A stretch of 64,000 bases of DNA from NCBI RefSeq assembly GCF_028368855.1, contig NZ_JAQNCY010000017.1:1-64000 (forward strand), given 5' to 3'. The translations under genes and the position numbers were made by a program. How positions within the stretch are numbered: position 1 is the stretch's first letter; the number at the start of each line of letters is the position of its first letter. Under the pieces are notes generated by a model. The model saw only the letters and a list, made by a program, of their open reading frames with translations. It was not told the DNA's origin and did not search any database. Below are positions 33,910 to 42,782 of this stretch, piece by piece. Source of the DNA: Leisingera sp. SS27. GTDB taxonomy: Bacteria > Pseudomonadota > Alphaproteobacteria > Rhodobacterales > Rhodobacteraceae.

Positions 33910-34377
33910 ATGCCTATGCTCAAGAAGCTTTTTCAAGCGTTCCGCCCCTCTGAACCGCCTGCCCTGCCTGATCCGGACGCAGAACTGGCGCTGGGGGCGC
34001 TTCTGGTTCGGGTGGCGCAGTCTGACCGGGACTACAAGCTGGAGGAAATAAGCCTGATCGACCGCATTCTGGCGCGGCTCTATCAGCACAACGCGATCGA
34101 AGCCGCCAAGGTCCGCGCCACCTGCGAGAAACTGCACGCCGCTGCGCCCGAAACAGACACTTTCGGCCGGCTGATCCGCGAGACAACCGGGCTTGAGGAA
34201 CGGCTGGCGGCACTGGATGCGCTGTGGGAGGTCGTATTGGCTGACGGCAATGAGCATGAGGGCGAAATCACCATCATCGAAGACGCCCGCAAGGCGATGG
34301 GACTGTCCTATGCCGACAGCGAAAAAGCCCGCGCCCGCGCGGTGGCGAAATTCAGCCCCACAGCGGAGGACAGCTGA
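33910..34377 (+). CDS. TerB-family protein (first of two)
   Basis: The 155-residue protein has the helical TerB-like fold signature: ALGALLVRVAQSDRDYKLEE near 28 and ALDALWEVVLADGNEHEGE near 100. The acidic D/E residues of family members bind metal. TerB proteins are named for tellurite resistance, but no terC, terD, terE or terZ gene is here, so I assign only the fold. Its TGA overlaps the ATG of a second TerB paralogue by one base, implying coupled translation of two related subunits. Confidence 0.8.
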   Translation: MPMLKKLFQAFRPSEPPALPDPDAELALGALLVRVAQSDRDYKLEEISLIDRILARLYQHNAIEAAKVRATCEKLHAAAPETDTFGRLIRETTGLEERLAALDALWEVVLADGNEHEGEITIIEDARKAMGLSYADSEKARARAVAKFSPTAEDS

Positions 34378-34817
34378 TGTTCAAGGAATTGCTGAACCGG
34401 CTGCTGGAGCCTGCGCCTGCACAGCTGGACGACGAAGGCGCAAAACTGGCCCTGACGGCACTGCTGGTGCGGATTGCCCGCTCTGACCACAATTATTCCG
34501 AGGTGGAGAAGGACCGCATCGACCGTATTCTGACCACCCGCTACGGACTGGACACCGGCGGCGCGCTGATCCTGCGCGAACAGGCGGAGGCCATGGAGGC
34601 TGAGGCGCCTGACACTGTCCGCTTCACCCGCGCCATCAAGGACGCGGTGGCTTATGAGGACCGCACCGGCGTCATTGAGGCGCTGTGGCAAGTGGCCCTG
34701 GCCGACGGCCACAGGGATGAAAACGAGGACGCGCTGCTGCGGCTGTCCGCCAGCCTGCTGGGTGTCTCCGATGTGGACAGCGCCTTGGCGCGCAAACGGG
34801 CGGAGGCCGCGAAATGA
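34377..34817 (+). CDS. TerB-family protein (second of two)
   Basis: The 146-residue product is a paralogue of its neighbour, with matching ALTALLVRIARSDHNYSEVE near 24 and IEALWQVALADGHRDENED near 98. Both repeats of acidic residues are retained. The gene overlaps genes on both sides (ATGA with the next). Two TerB proteins translated together suggest a heteromeric complex; this is inference. Confidence 0.8.
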   Translation: MFKELLNRLLEPAPAQLDDEGAKLALTALLVRIARSDHNYSEVEKDRIDRILTTRYGLDTGGALILREQAEAMEAEAPDTVRFTRAIKDAVAYEDRTGVIEALWQVALADGHRDENEDALLRLSASLLGVSDVDSALARKRAEAAK

Positions 34818-35587
34818 TTGCCCATCTTGGCATGTATGACCGCCCGGAAACCGCTGTGGCCAACGACAGGTTCTGGGCCGGGATCCGTAAGCATCTGGGC
34901 AGCGGCCCGGACCAGCTGACCCGTGATGCAGATTTCTGGCGGGTGTGGAAATCCCCGGACCTGCTGCTGTCGCAAACCTGCGGCTGCCCCTACCGCACCC
35001 GGCTGTACGGCGAAGTGGAGCTTGTGGGCACCCCGGACTACGGCCTGCCAGGCTGCGAGCCTGGCTATTACAACAGCGTCTTTGTGGCCCGTCAGGAGGA
35101 CGCAAGCCAGCCGATCGCCGCCTTTGGCGGTCGCCGGTTTGCCTACAACGAATCCCTGTCGCAATCAGGCTGGGCCGCGCCGATGGTGCATCTGCACGAC
35201 CGCAGCATCCTGCCCGGCTCGCTGGTTGAAACCGGCGGCCACCGGCGGTCTGCCGAGGCTGTTGCCGAAGGCCGCGCCGACTTTGCCGCGCTTGATGCCC
35301 TGTCCTGGGAGTTGATCCGCGAATATGATGATTTTGCGGCGGGCCTTTGTGAGATTGAGCGAACAGCGCCCACGCCCACCCTGCCTTTTATCACCGCCCT
35401 TGGCCGGGACACGGGTGAGCTATTCACCGCGATAGAGGCCGCTATCCAGGAATTGGATGCGGACACCAAGGCGTGTTTGCACCTGAACGGTCTGGTGCGG
35501 TTTACTCCCAGCGACTATTTGGCGGTGCCGACGCCCCCCGGCCCGGCGCTGACCGAACAGCGCATCCGCGCAGCAGAGTTGACGTAG
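34814..35587 (+). CDS. PhnD-like solute-binding-fold protein without signal peptide
   Basis: The 257-residue protein resembles the phosphate/phosphite/phosphonate-binding (PhnD) family. It has GCPYRTRL near 57, VFVARQEDASQPIAAFGGRRFAYNESLSQSGW around 90-120, then FAALDALSWELIREY near 157. It starts MIAHLGMYDRPE and has no signal peptide or lipobox, so it is probably cytoplasmic and not a transporter subunit. No permease or ATPase of that family adjoins it. It overlaps the second TerB gene by 4 bases, so a shared role is likely. Confidence 0.76.
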   Translation: MIAHLGMYDRPETAVANDRFWAGIRKHLGSGPDQLTRDADFWRVWKSPDLLLSQTCGCPYRTRLYGEVELVGTPDYGLPGCEPGYYNSVFVARQEDASQPIAAFGGRRFAYNESLSQSGWAAPMVHLHDRSILPGSLVETGGHRRSAEAVAEGRADFAALDALSWELIREYDDFAAGLCEIERTAPTPTLPFITALGRDTGELFTAIEAAIQELDADTKACLHLNGLVRFTPSDYLAVPTPPGPALTEQRIRAAELT

Positions 35588-35721
35588 CGCCCCTTCCGAA
35601 ATGGGCCGCCGGACCCGCCATTTTGACACCTGAGGTGCCAGCTTGTGCGGTTTGAACGTTGCATTCGGTCTTTTTTTCGGTCCAATAAGAACGAATTTCC
35701 ACGCACAGGGACAACGACACC

Positions 35722-36501
35722 TTGACCGATACAACGCCCGTTCTGCAAATCCGCGGCCTGCATAAATCCTATGGCGAGCTGGAAGTGATCAAAGGCGTCG
35801 ACATCACCGCCAAAAAGGGCGACGTGGTGTCGCTGATCGGATCTTCGGGGTCTGGCAAGTCCACTTTGCTGCGCTGCTGCAACCTGCTGGAGGACAGCCA
35901 GCAGGGGGAAATCCTGTTTAAGGGCGAGCCAATCACCTGGTCCGGTCAGGGGCTGGCGCGCCGCCCCGCTGACGCCAAGCAGGTGCTGCGCATCCGAACC
36001 AACCTGTCGATGGTGTTCCAGCAGTTCAACCTGTGGGCCCATATGACCATTCTGCAAAACGTGATGGAGGCCCCGGTCACAGTGCTGGGCCGCGACAAGG
36101 CTGAGGTCGAGGAAAAGGCCCGCCACTATCTGGCGAAGGTCGGCATCGGTGATAAATGCGACGTCTACCCGGCGCAGCTGTCCGGCGGCCAGCAGCAGCG
36201 CGCGGCGATTGCCCGGGGCCTGTGCATGGAACCGGAGGCGCTGCTGTTCGACGAGCCCACTTCGGCGCTGGACCCTGAGCTGGAGCAGGAAGTGGTCAAG
36301 GTGATCAAGGATCTGGCCGCCGAGGGCCGTACCATGCTGATCGTGACCCACGACATGAAAATGGCGGCTGATGTGTCCAGCCATGTTGTGTTCCTGCACC
36401 AGGGCCTGATCGAGGAAGAGGGCACGCCGGATGACGTCTTTGGCGGCACCCGCTCTGAGCGGCTGCGGGCGTTCTTGTCATCGACCCGCCACGAGCAATA
36501 A
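35722..36501 (+). CDS. ABC transporter ATP-binding protein, polar amino acid type
   Basis: The 259-residue ATPase has Walker A GSSGSGKST near 39, the Q-loop in SMVFQQFNLWAH, the signature LSGGQQQR near 154, Walker B ALLFDEPTSALD near 175, and a switch histidine in VTHDM. It is closest in pattern to HisP/GlnQ-type ATPases. Translation appears to start at TTG (35722). It opens an ATPase, binding protein, permease, permease order. The substrate is likely an amine or basic amino acid given the downstream genes. Confidence 0.92.
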   Translation: MTDTTPVLQIRGLHKSYGELEVIKGVDITAKKGDVVSLIGSSGSGKSTLLRCCNLLEDSQQGEILFKGEPITWSGQGLARRPADAKQVLRIRTNLSMVFQQFNLWAHMTILQNVMEAPVTVLGRDKAEVEEKARHYLAKVGIGDKCDVYPAQLSGGQQQRAAIARGLCMEPEALLFDEPTSALDPELEQEVVKVIKDLAAEGRTMLIVTHDMKMAADVSSHVVFLHQGLIEEEGTPDDVFGGTRSERLRAFLSSTRHEQ

Positions 36502-36540
36502 CAACCAAATCAAAAACCAACCAAAAATGGGAGTAACTTT

Positions 36541-37248
36541 ATGAAATCACTGATCCTTGGCACCGCCGCCCTGGCGCTGACCGCGGGCATGGGCCTGGCG
36601 GACACCGTACGCCTGGGCACTGAGGGCGCCTATGCGCCGTGGAACTTCGTCAATGACGCCGGCGAGATCGACGGCTTTGAGCGCGAGCTGGGCGATGAGC
36701 TGTGCAAGCGCGCCGAATTGACCTGCGAGTGGGTCAAGAACGACTGGGATTCGATCATTCCGAACCTGGTTTCCGGCAACTACGACACCATCATCGCCGG
36801 CATGTCGATCACCGACGAGCGCGACGAAGTCATCGACTTCACCCAGCCCTACACGCCGCCGGATCCGTCCGCATATGTGGCGCAGTCGGCTGACGTCGAC
36901 CTGGCAGGCGGCGTGATCGCAGCCCAGGCCACCACCATTCAGGCGGCCTTCATCGCTGAACAGGGCTGGACCCTGGTCGAATTCGCCACCCCGGAAGAAA
37001 CCGTCGCAGCCGTGCGCAACGGCGAAGCTGACGCGGTTCTGGCCGACAAGAGCTTCCTCGACACCGTTCTCGGTGACGATCTGGTGATGCTGGAGAAATC
37101 CGAATCCCTGGGCGGCGGCGTTGGCATGGGCTTCCGCGAGTCGGATGCAGACCTGCGCGGCAAGTTCGACGCGGCAATCCAGTCGATGAAAGATGACGGT
37201 TCGCTCAATGAACTGATCGCCAAGTGGGAAGTGTCCTCCCAGTGGTAA
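36541..37248 (+). CDS. Periplasmic binding protein of the ABC transporter
   Basis: The 235-residue protein has a signal peptide (MKSLILGTAALALTAGMGLA). A family 3 solute-binding fold follows: VRLGTEGAYAPWNFVNDAGE, GFERELGDELCKRAEL, then GMSITDERDEVIDFTQPY. It captures the ligand in the periplasm for the two permeases. GGGAG precedes the ATG. A hairpin lies between it and the permease genes and may allow higher expression of this subunit. The ligand cannot be read from sequence. Confidence 0.92.
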   Translation: MKSLILGTAALALTAGMGLADTVRLGTEGAYAPWNFVNDAGEIDGFERELGDELCKRAELTCEWVKNDWDSIIPNLVSGNYDTIIAGMSITDERDEVIDFTQPYTPPDPSAYVAQSADVDLAGGVIAAQATTIQAAFIAEQGWTLVEFATPEETVAAVRNGEADAVLADKSFLDTVLGDDLVMLEKSESLGGGVGMGFRESDADLRGKFDAAIQSMKDDGSLNELIAKWEVSSQW

Positions 37249-37272
37249 TCTGATCCTGTTTCGGGATCTTGC

Positions 37273-37300
37273 AGGCCCGCGAGCCGCAGCGCGCGGGCCT
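37273..37300 (+). terminator. Intra-operon stem-loop after the binding-protein gene
   Basis: AGGCCCGCG (37273-37281) pairs with CGCGGGCCT (37292-37300) across a 10-base loop, with no T-tract. Such loops after binding-protein genes often stabilise or partly end the message. Confidence 0.55.
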
Positions 37301-37359
37301 CATTCATTCACTTCCGGTACCTTCTGCCCCGGGCGTGAGCACAGAAAGACAGGGTACAT

Positions 37360-38244
37360 ATGTTTTCCTATTGCACGGACCCATCCACGCTTGAGGGGCT
37401 GAGCTGGCTCAGCTGCTATCTAACCACCGGCAAGCATGTGAACCTCTACATCTCGGTCTTCGTGGTGCTGACCCTGCTGGCGATCACCGCGCCGGTTGCA
37501 CTGCTGTTCGGTTTCGGCGCGGCCAGCGCCGCCCGCTCCAAATTCCTGCCGCTGCGCTGGTTCGGCAAGGGCTACACCAGCATCGTGCGCGGCGTGCCAG
37601 ACATTGCCTTCTTCCTGTTCTTCGTCATCGCACTCGATCAGGCGTTCGAATGGATGCGTCATAAGGTGAAATGCCCGGACTGGGACCAGCCGATCCGCCA
37701 GGGCATCGACTTTGTCGTTTGCGACGCGGCCAAGCTGCCGCTCTCCACCTCGCCGCAGTGGGTGCATGAAACCTATGGCTTTTTCCTGGCTGTCCTGACC
37801 TTCTCCATCGTCTTTGGCGCTTTTGCCGCCAACGTCCTTTACGGCGCAATGCGCGCCGTGCCGCGCGCCCAGATCGAAACGGCTGAGGCCTATGGCATGA
37901 CACACCGCCAGGCGTTCTGGCGCATCCTGGTGCCGCAGATGTGGGTCTATGCCCTGCCCGGCCTGTCAAACCTGTGGATGGTACTGATCAAGTCCACACC
38001 GCTTCTGTTCCTGCTGGGGGTTGAAGACATCGTCTATTGGGCGCGGGAACTGGGCGGCACCAAGACCGCGCGCTTCACCGACTACCCGCACCCGAATTGG
38101 CACGTCTGGTACTTTGCCGCTCTGCTGGTGTTCTACCTCTGCTTCACCAAAGTGTCCGAAGTTGTTCTGGACCGCATCATGACCCGCCTGACCAAGGGCC
38201 AAGCCACAGCAGCAGGTGAAGCACAAAGAAAGGCAGCGGCATGA
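37360..38244 (+). CDS. ABC transporter permease (HisQ/ArtQ-like)
   Basis: The 294-residue inner membrane protein has the BPD-transport motif: EAYGMTHRQAFWRILVPQMWVYALPGLSN near 190-220, with several hydrophobic helices before and after. An inserted soluble segment of about 45 residues (around HKVKCPDWDQPIR to PQWVHETYG) makes it longer than typical HisQ-type permeases (about 230). It overlaps the next permease gene by 4 bases. Confidence 0.9.
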   Translation: MFSYCTDPSTLEGLSWLSCYLTTGKHVNLYISVFVVLTLLAITAPVALLFGFGAASAARSKFLPLRWFGKGYTSIVRGVPDIAFFLFFVIALDQAFEWMRHKVKCPDWDQPIRQGIDFVVCDAAKLPLSTSPQWVHETYGFFLAVLTFSIVFGAFAANVLYGAMRAVPRAQIETAEAYGMTHRQAFWRILVPQMWVYALPGLSNLWMVLIKSTPLLFLLGVEDIVYWARELGGTKTARFTDYPHPNWHVWYFAALLVFYLCFTKVSEVVLDRIMTRLTKGQATAAGEAQRKAAA

Positions 38245-39047
38245 GTTGCGTTGAAACGATCCAGGCCTATGCCTTCCGCTCCCTGGGATTTGGCGAACGG
38301 CTGCTGCCGCGCGGCGAGTACACCCTGTGCGAGCATTTCACCCTGATCGGCTCCGGCCTGATCTGGAATGTCTATTTCGGCGCGCTGGCGCTGATGACCG
38401 GCTTCTTCCTGGCGGTGGCGCTGGCGGTTGGCAAATTCAGCCCCAACCCGCTCTTCCGCAAGCCCGCGGAGTGGTTCATCTTCGTGTTCCGCGGCAGCCC
38501 GCTGTTCATTCAGTTCTTCTTTGCCTACGCCTGTTTCCTTAGCCTCAAGGGCGTCTCGGGCTTCTTTGACCCGTTCACTTCAGCCTGGCTCGGCGCGCTG
38601 GTCGTGCTGTTCTGCAATACCGCGGCTTACTCGGGCGAGATCTTCTACGGCGCCCTCCTGTCGATCCCCAAGGGCGATATCGAGGCCGCCGATGCCTATG
38701 GCATGACCGGCTGGAACCGCTTCCGCCGCATCACTTTCCCGACCATGCTGCGGCTGGCCTGGCCGGCCTATACCAACGAGGCGATCTTCCTGTTCCACGC
38801 CACCACACTGGTGTTCTTCTCCGGCTTCCCGGCCTGGCGGCAGCAAGGCGACGCACTCTATTACGCCAGCTATTTCGCCGACAAGACCTTCAACCCCTTT
38901 GTCCCCTACCCGATCCTGGCCTTCTACTTCATCCTGCTGACGCTGGTAATTATCAGCCTGTTCGGCTTTGTGAACCGGCGGCTGAACCGGCATCTGCCGC
39001 AGGAACGGCGCGCTAAGCCCAGGCTGAGGATAAGCCTGATCCGCTAA
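38241..39047 (+). CDS. ABC transporter permease (HisM-like)
   Basis: The 268-residue membrane protein carries FRGSPLFIQFFFAYACF near 87 and the EAA loop EAADAYGMTGWNRFRRITFP near 148. It pairs with the preceding permease to form the channel. It has an unusual polar N-terminal segment before the first helix. A UUCG-loop terminator follows, closing the transporter operon. Confidence 0.9.
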   Translation: MSCVETIQAYAFRSLGFGERLLPRGEYTLCEHFTLIGSGLIWNVYFGALALMTGFFLAVALAVGKFSPNPLFRKPAEWFIFVFRGSPLFIQFFFAYACFLSLKGVSGFFDPFTSAWLGALVVLFCNTAAYSGEIFYGALLSIPKGDIEAADAYGMTGWNRFRRITFPTMLRLAWPAYTNEAIFLFHATTLVFFSGFPAWRQQGDALYYASYFADKTFNPFVPYPILAFYFILLTLVIISLFGFVNRRLNRHLPQERRAKPRLRISLIR

Positions 39048-39053
39048 AAGCAG

Positions 39054-39080
39054 AATGGCTCCTTCGGGAGCCATTTTCTT
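39054..39080 (+). terminator. Intrinsic terminator of the ABC operon
   Basis: AATGGCTCC (39054-39062) and GGAGCCATT (39067-39075) close a UUCG tetraloop and run into TTTTCTTT, 6 bases after the permease stop. Confidence 0.92.
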
Positions 39081-39160
39081 TGGATGCAGGCAAATTTGCT
39101 GAGCATCAAGCAGCCGGGCAGCAACCGCTGCAACACGCCCTTCCGCTGCCGCATCAATCT

Positions 39161-39170
39161 TTTGATCAAA
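39161..39170. promoter_or_regulatory. TTTGATCAAA palindrome before the first GS-like gene
   Basis: A perfect 10-base palindrome about 60 bases before the start of the glutamine-synthetase-like gene. The same core recurs at 40616-40625 before the amidotransferase gene, suggesting a common regulator. Confidence 0.5.
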
Positions 39171-39231
39171 TTATCTTGGCGAATGGATTTCCTTAGGCTA
39201 GGGTTGGCGCAACGCACTTATGGAGCCCCAA

Positions 39232-40551
39232 ATGGACCTGCCCGGACTGAAGACAATCCGCATTGCCGCCTGTGACATGAACGGCCAGATGCGCGGCAAG
39301 CGGCTGCCCGCGAGCCAGGCCGGCAAGCTTGAGAGCGGCGGTGCCCGGATGCCGGTTTCTGCCCTCAATGTCGACCTTTGGGGCCGCGACGTGGAAGACA
39401 GCCCGCTGGTGTTTGAAACCGGCGATGCAGATGGCGTAATGCTGCCCACAGAACGCGGCCCGGTGCCGATGCCCTGGCTCAAGACCGCCTCTGCGCTGGT
39501 GCCGATGGCGATGTACTGGGAGGATGGCTCCCCCTTCCTAGGCGACCCCCGCCATGTGCTGGCAGATGTGCTCTCACGCTATACCGCGCACGGCTGGACC
39601 GTTGTTGCCGCCACTGAGATGGAGTTCAGCCTGCTGGACGACAGCGGCGCCCGCCCGGCACCGCCGATTGACCCGTTGACTGGCCGTGAACTGGATCAGC
39701 AATCGGTGCTGTCGATTGCCGAACTGGACGCCTTTGACGAGTTCTTCTCTGACCTCTACGAAGGTGCCGAGGCAATGGGCATTCCCGCCCAGGACGCCAT
39801 CTCAGAGGCCGGCCTTGGCCAGTTCGAAATCAACCTCCTCCACCAGGAAGCCATGCGGGCGGCGGATGATGCCTGGCTGTTTAAAGCGCTTGTAAAAGGG
39901 CTTGCGCGCAAACACGGTTTTGCCGCGACCTTCATGGCCAAGCCCTATGCCGAAGAGGCCGGCAACGGCATGCATGTGCATTTCTCGGTCGAAGATCAGG
40001 ACGGCAACAACATCTTTAACGACGGCAGCGATAAGGGGTCTGACCAACTGATGCATGCCGTCGCGGGCTGCCTGGCGGCGATGCCCGCCAGCTCGCTGAT
40101 CTTTGCACCGCACGGCAATTCCTATGACCGGCTGGTGCCGGGCGCACATGCACCCGTCAGCGCCGCCTGGGCCTATGAAAACCGCACCGCCGCCATCCGT
40201 ATCCCCGGCGGCAGCCCCAAGGCGCGCCGGATCGAACACCGGGTCGCAGGCGGTGACATCAACCCCTACCTGATGCTGGCCACAGTGCTGGGTGCAGCTT
40301 TGGCCGGGATCGAGGACAAGATGCAGCCGCCTGCACCGTCCGAGGGCAACATCTACGAGATCGAGGGGCTGCCGCAGCTGGCCGCCGACTGGGAGACCGC
40401 AATCAACTGGTTCGACACCGACCCGCTGATTGCCCGCATTCTGCCGGAACTCGCCATCCGCAACCTGGTGATGACCAAGCGGCAGGAGCTCAAGGGCTTT
40501 GCGGAACGCCCAAGGGAGAGCCATTGGCTGTCCTGGCTGGAAGCGGTATAA
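39232..40551 (+). CDS. Glutamine synthetase family ligase (PuuA-like)
   Basis: The 439-residue product has the GS catalytic pattern: ATEMEFSLLD near 125, GQFEINLLHQEA near 199, GNGMHVHFS near 243 and ENRTAAIRIPGG near 321. In the PuuA/GlnA-III branch such ligases attach glutamate to an amine such as putrescine rather than to ammonia. I start at ATG 39232, since GGAG lies 6 bases before it; an ATG at 39220 has none. It is separated from the next gene by a palindrome-bearing gap and has a partner paralogue at 41317. Confidence 0.85.
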   Translation: MDLPGLKTIRIAACDMNGQMRGKRLPASQAGKLESGGARMPVSALNVDLWGRDVEDSPLVFETGDADGVMLPTERGPVPMPWLKTASALVPMAMYWEDGSPFLGDPRHVLADVLSRYTAHGWTVVAATEMEFSLLDDSGARPAPPIDPLTGRELDQQSVLSIAELDAFDEFFSDLYEGAEAMGIPAQDAISEAGLGQFEINLLHQEAMRAADDAWLFKALVKGLARKHGFAATFMAKPYAEEAGNGMHVHFSVEDQDGNNIFNDGSDKGSDQLMHAVAGCLAAMPASSLIFAPHGNSYDRLVPGAHAPVSAAWAYENRTAAIRIPGGSPKARRIEHRVAGGDINPYLMLATVLGAALAGIEDKMQPPAPSEGNIYEIEGLPQLAADWETAINWFDTDPLIARILPELAIRNLVMTKRQELKGFAERPRESHWLSWLEAV

Positions 40552-40613
40552 ACCCGCTTTGCCCGCGGCGTCCGGCAAGGCTCTTGCCCGCCCCTGCATC
40601 CTCGGCTAGGCTC

Positions 40614-40627
40614 AATTTGATCAAATT
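40614..40627. promoter_or_regulatory. AATTTGATCAAATT palindrome before the amidotransferase gene
   Basis: A perfect 14-base palindrome 10 bases upstream of the amidotransferase start, containing the same TTTGATCAAA core as the site at 39161. Its closeness to the start fits a repressor site. Confidence 0.55.
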
Positions 40628-40636
40628 TGGTGACTT

Positions 40637-41317
40637 ATGAAAATCGGCATCCTGCAAACCGGCCACTCCCCCGAAGACCTGTTCGGCAGTTTCGGGGACT
40701 ACGACGCCATGTTCCGCGACATGCTGGACGGCAACGGCTTTGAGTTTCAGACTTGGGCGGTGGTGGACGGCATCCTGCCTGACGGGCCTCAGGACGCCGA
40801 CGCCTGGCTGATCACCGGCTCCAAGCACGGCGCCTACGAGGACCATGCCTGGATCCCGCCGCTGGAGGATCTGATCCGTGCCATCCACACCCGCAAGCAG
40901 CCGCTGGCCGGCATCTGCTTCGGCCATCAGATCATCGCCCAGGCACTCGGCGGCAAGGTCGAAAAGTTCGAGGGCGGCTGGGCCGTGGGCCGTGTCACCT
41001 ATAAGGTCGACGGCAAGGACCTCACCCTCAACGCCTGGCATCAGGACCAGGTGGTGGATCTGCCCGAGGGCGCGCGGGTGCTGGGCGGCAATGATTTCTG
41101 CCGCAATGGCATCCTCGCCTATGGCGACCACATCATCTCCTGGCAGCCCCATCCGGAATTCCCCAATGCCTTCGTCGGCGGCCTGATCGAAAAACGCGGC
41201 CGCGGCGTAGTGCCCGACGACCTGCTGGACCGTGCAGCCGCTGAGCTGGACGCCCCCGTGGACAACCAAGATATCGCAACCTTCCTCGCAGAGTTTTACC
41301 GGAAAGAGAGGACCTGA
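40637..41317 (+). CDS. Class I glutamine amidotransferase-like hydrolase (PuuD-like)
   Basis: The 226-residue protein has a class I amidotransferase fold: the nucleophile cysteine in LAGICFGHQIIAQALGG near 95 and the histidine-glutamate of SWQPHPEFP near 172. It stands without a synthase domain, next to GS-like genes. That suggests a gamma-glutamyl hydrolase like PuuD, which frees 4-aminobutyrate from its gamma-glutamyl form; this is inference from context. Its TGA overlaps the next ATG by one base. Confidence 0.84.
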   Translation: MKIGILQTGHSPEDLFGSFGDYDAMFRDMLDGNGFEFQTWAVVDGILPDGPQDADAWLITGSKHGAYEDHAWIPPLEDLIRAIHTRKQPLAGICFGHQIIAQALGGKVEKFEGGWAVGRVTYKVDGKDLTLNAWHQDQVVDLPEGARVLGGNDFCRNGILAYGDHIISWQPHPEFPNAFVGGLIEKRGRGVVPDDLLDRAAAELDAPVDNQDIATFLAEFYRKERT

Positions 41318-42675
41318 TGTCAGCCTGGCTCGACACCCTTCCCGAAGCAGCACAAGCCTATCTGGAGGGGCGTCGTCTCGACGAAGTCGAATGCGTTATC
41401 TCGGACCTTCCCGGTATCGCCCGAGGCAAGGCGGTACCGGCATCGAAATTCGCAAAGACCGACTATTTTCATCTGCCCGACAGCATCTTCTACCAGACCA
41501 TAACCGGGGACTGGGCGGATGCCGCGGATGACGACGGCTGGATCGAAAAGGACATGACCCTGAAACCGGACATGTCCACTGCAACAGCTGCCCCCTGGAC
41601 TGGCGACTGGACGCTGCAAGTGATCCACGATGCCTACGACCGCGATGACAAGCCGATCCCCTTTTCTCCGCGCAACGTGCTGAAGCGCGTGGTGCAGCTG
41701 TACCATGACAAGGGCTGGAAGCCGGTTGTGGCGCCGGAGATGGAGTTCTTTCTGGTTGCCCGCAACATCGACCCGGCCAAGGAAATCGAACCGATGATGG
41801 GCCGCTCCGGCCGCCCGGCGGCGGCGCGGCAGGCCTATTCGATGACCGCAGTGGACGAATTCGGACCTGTCATCGACGACATTTATGACTTTGCCGAGGC
41901 GCAGGGGTTCGAGATCGACGGCATCACGCAGGAAGGCGGCGCAGGTCAGCTGGAGATCAACCTGCTGCACGGCGACCCGGTCAAGCTGGCGGATGAAGTG
42001 TTCTATTTCAAACGTCTGATCCGCGAGGCGGCGCTTCGGCATGACTGCTTTGCCACTTTCATGGCCAAGCCGATCGAGGATGAGCCCGGCTCTGCCATGC
42101 ACATCCACCATTCGATCCTTGATATGGAGACCGGGCAGAACATCTTCTCCGGCCCGCAGGGCGGCGAGACGGATGCGTTCTACAACTTCATCGCAGGTTT
42201 GCAGAACCACCTGCCCGCCGGGCTCGCGGTGATGGCACCCTATGTGAACTCCTACCGCCGCTACGTGAAGGATCACGCCGCGCCGATCAATCTGGAATGG
42301 GCGCGCGACAACCGCACCACCGGCATCCGCGTGCCGCTGTCCGGTCCCGAGGCCCGGCGGGTGGAAAACCGCATCGCCGGCATGGACTGCAACCCGTATC
42401 TGGGCATCGCCCTGTCGCTGGCCTGCGGCTATCTCGGCCTGGTCAACGAAGAACGCCCGCGCAAGCAGTTCAAGGGCGACGCCTATGAGGGCGAAGGCGA
42501 TATCCCGCAGGTGATGGGCCAGGCGCTGGATCTGTTCGACGAGGCCACGGAGCTGCACGAGGTGTTGGGGCCGGACTTCGCCCGCGTCTACTCCATCGTG
42601 AAGCGCGCGGAGTATGAGGAGTTCCTGCAGGTGATCTCCCCCTGGGAGCGCGAGCATCTGCTGATGAACGTCTGA
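41317..42675 (+). CDS. puuA: Glutamine synthetase family ligase (PuuA-like)
   Basis: The 452-residue product has the GS motifs VAPEMEFFLVA near 140, GQLEINLLHGD near 210, GSAMHIHHS near 260, DNRTTGIRVPLSGPEARRVENR near 330 and NPYLGIA near 360. It is likely a gamma-glutamylputrescine synthetase or close relative: it ligates glutamate to an amine using ATP. It is coupled to the amidotransferase gene by an ATGA overlap and followed by an amine oxidoreductase, matching the Puu order. The true amine could be putrescine, spermidine or another. Confidence 0.85.
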   Translation: MSAWLDTLPEAAQAYLEGRRLDEVECVISDLPGIARGKAVPASKFAKTDYFHLPDSIFYQTITGDWADAADDDGWIEKDMTLKPDMSTATAAPWTGDWTLQVIHDAYDRDDKPIPFSPRNVLKRVVQLYHDKGWKPVVAPEMEFFLVARNIDPAKEIEPMMGRSGRPAAARQAYSMTAVDEFGPVIDDIYDFAEAQGFEIDGITQEGGAGQLEINLLHGDPVKLADEVFYFKRLIREAALRHDCFATFMAKPIEDEPGSAMHIHHSILDMETGQNIFSGPQGGETDAFYNFIAGLQNHLPAGLAVMAPYVNSYRRYVKDHAAPINLEWARDNRTTGIRVPLSGPEARRVENRIAGMDCNPYLGIALSLACGYLGLVNEERPRKQFKGDAYEGEGDIPQVMGQALDLFDEATELHEVLGPDFARVYSIVKRAEYEEFLQVISPWEREHLLMNV

Positions 42676-42680
42676 CTCCG

Positions 42681-42708
42681 CAGGCGCTGCGCCCCGGTGC
42701 AGCGCCTG
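42681..42708. repeat. Stem-loop between GS-like and oxidoreductase genes
   Basis: CAGGCGCTGC (42681-42690) pairs perfectly with GCAGCGCCTG (42699-42708) across 8 bases. There is no T-tract, so it is likely an RNA-stability or attenuating loop. Confidence 0.5.
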
Positions 42709-42782
42709 TGCAATTGAGAATTTGGGCAAAGAAGAACAGCGGGATCCCTTCCGGGAATTGCCGCCAACAGGTGAGGTGCGGG

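Noticed and set aside
33910-34817. Tellurite resistance operon
   Set aside because: Only TerB-like folds are present; terC, terD, terE and terZ are absent.
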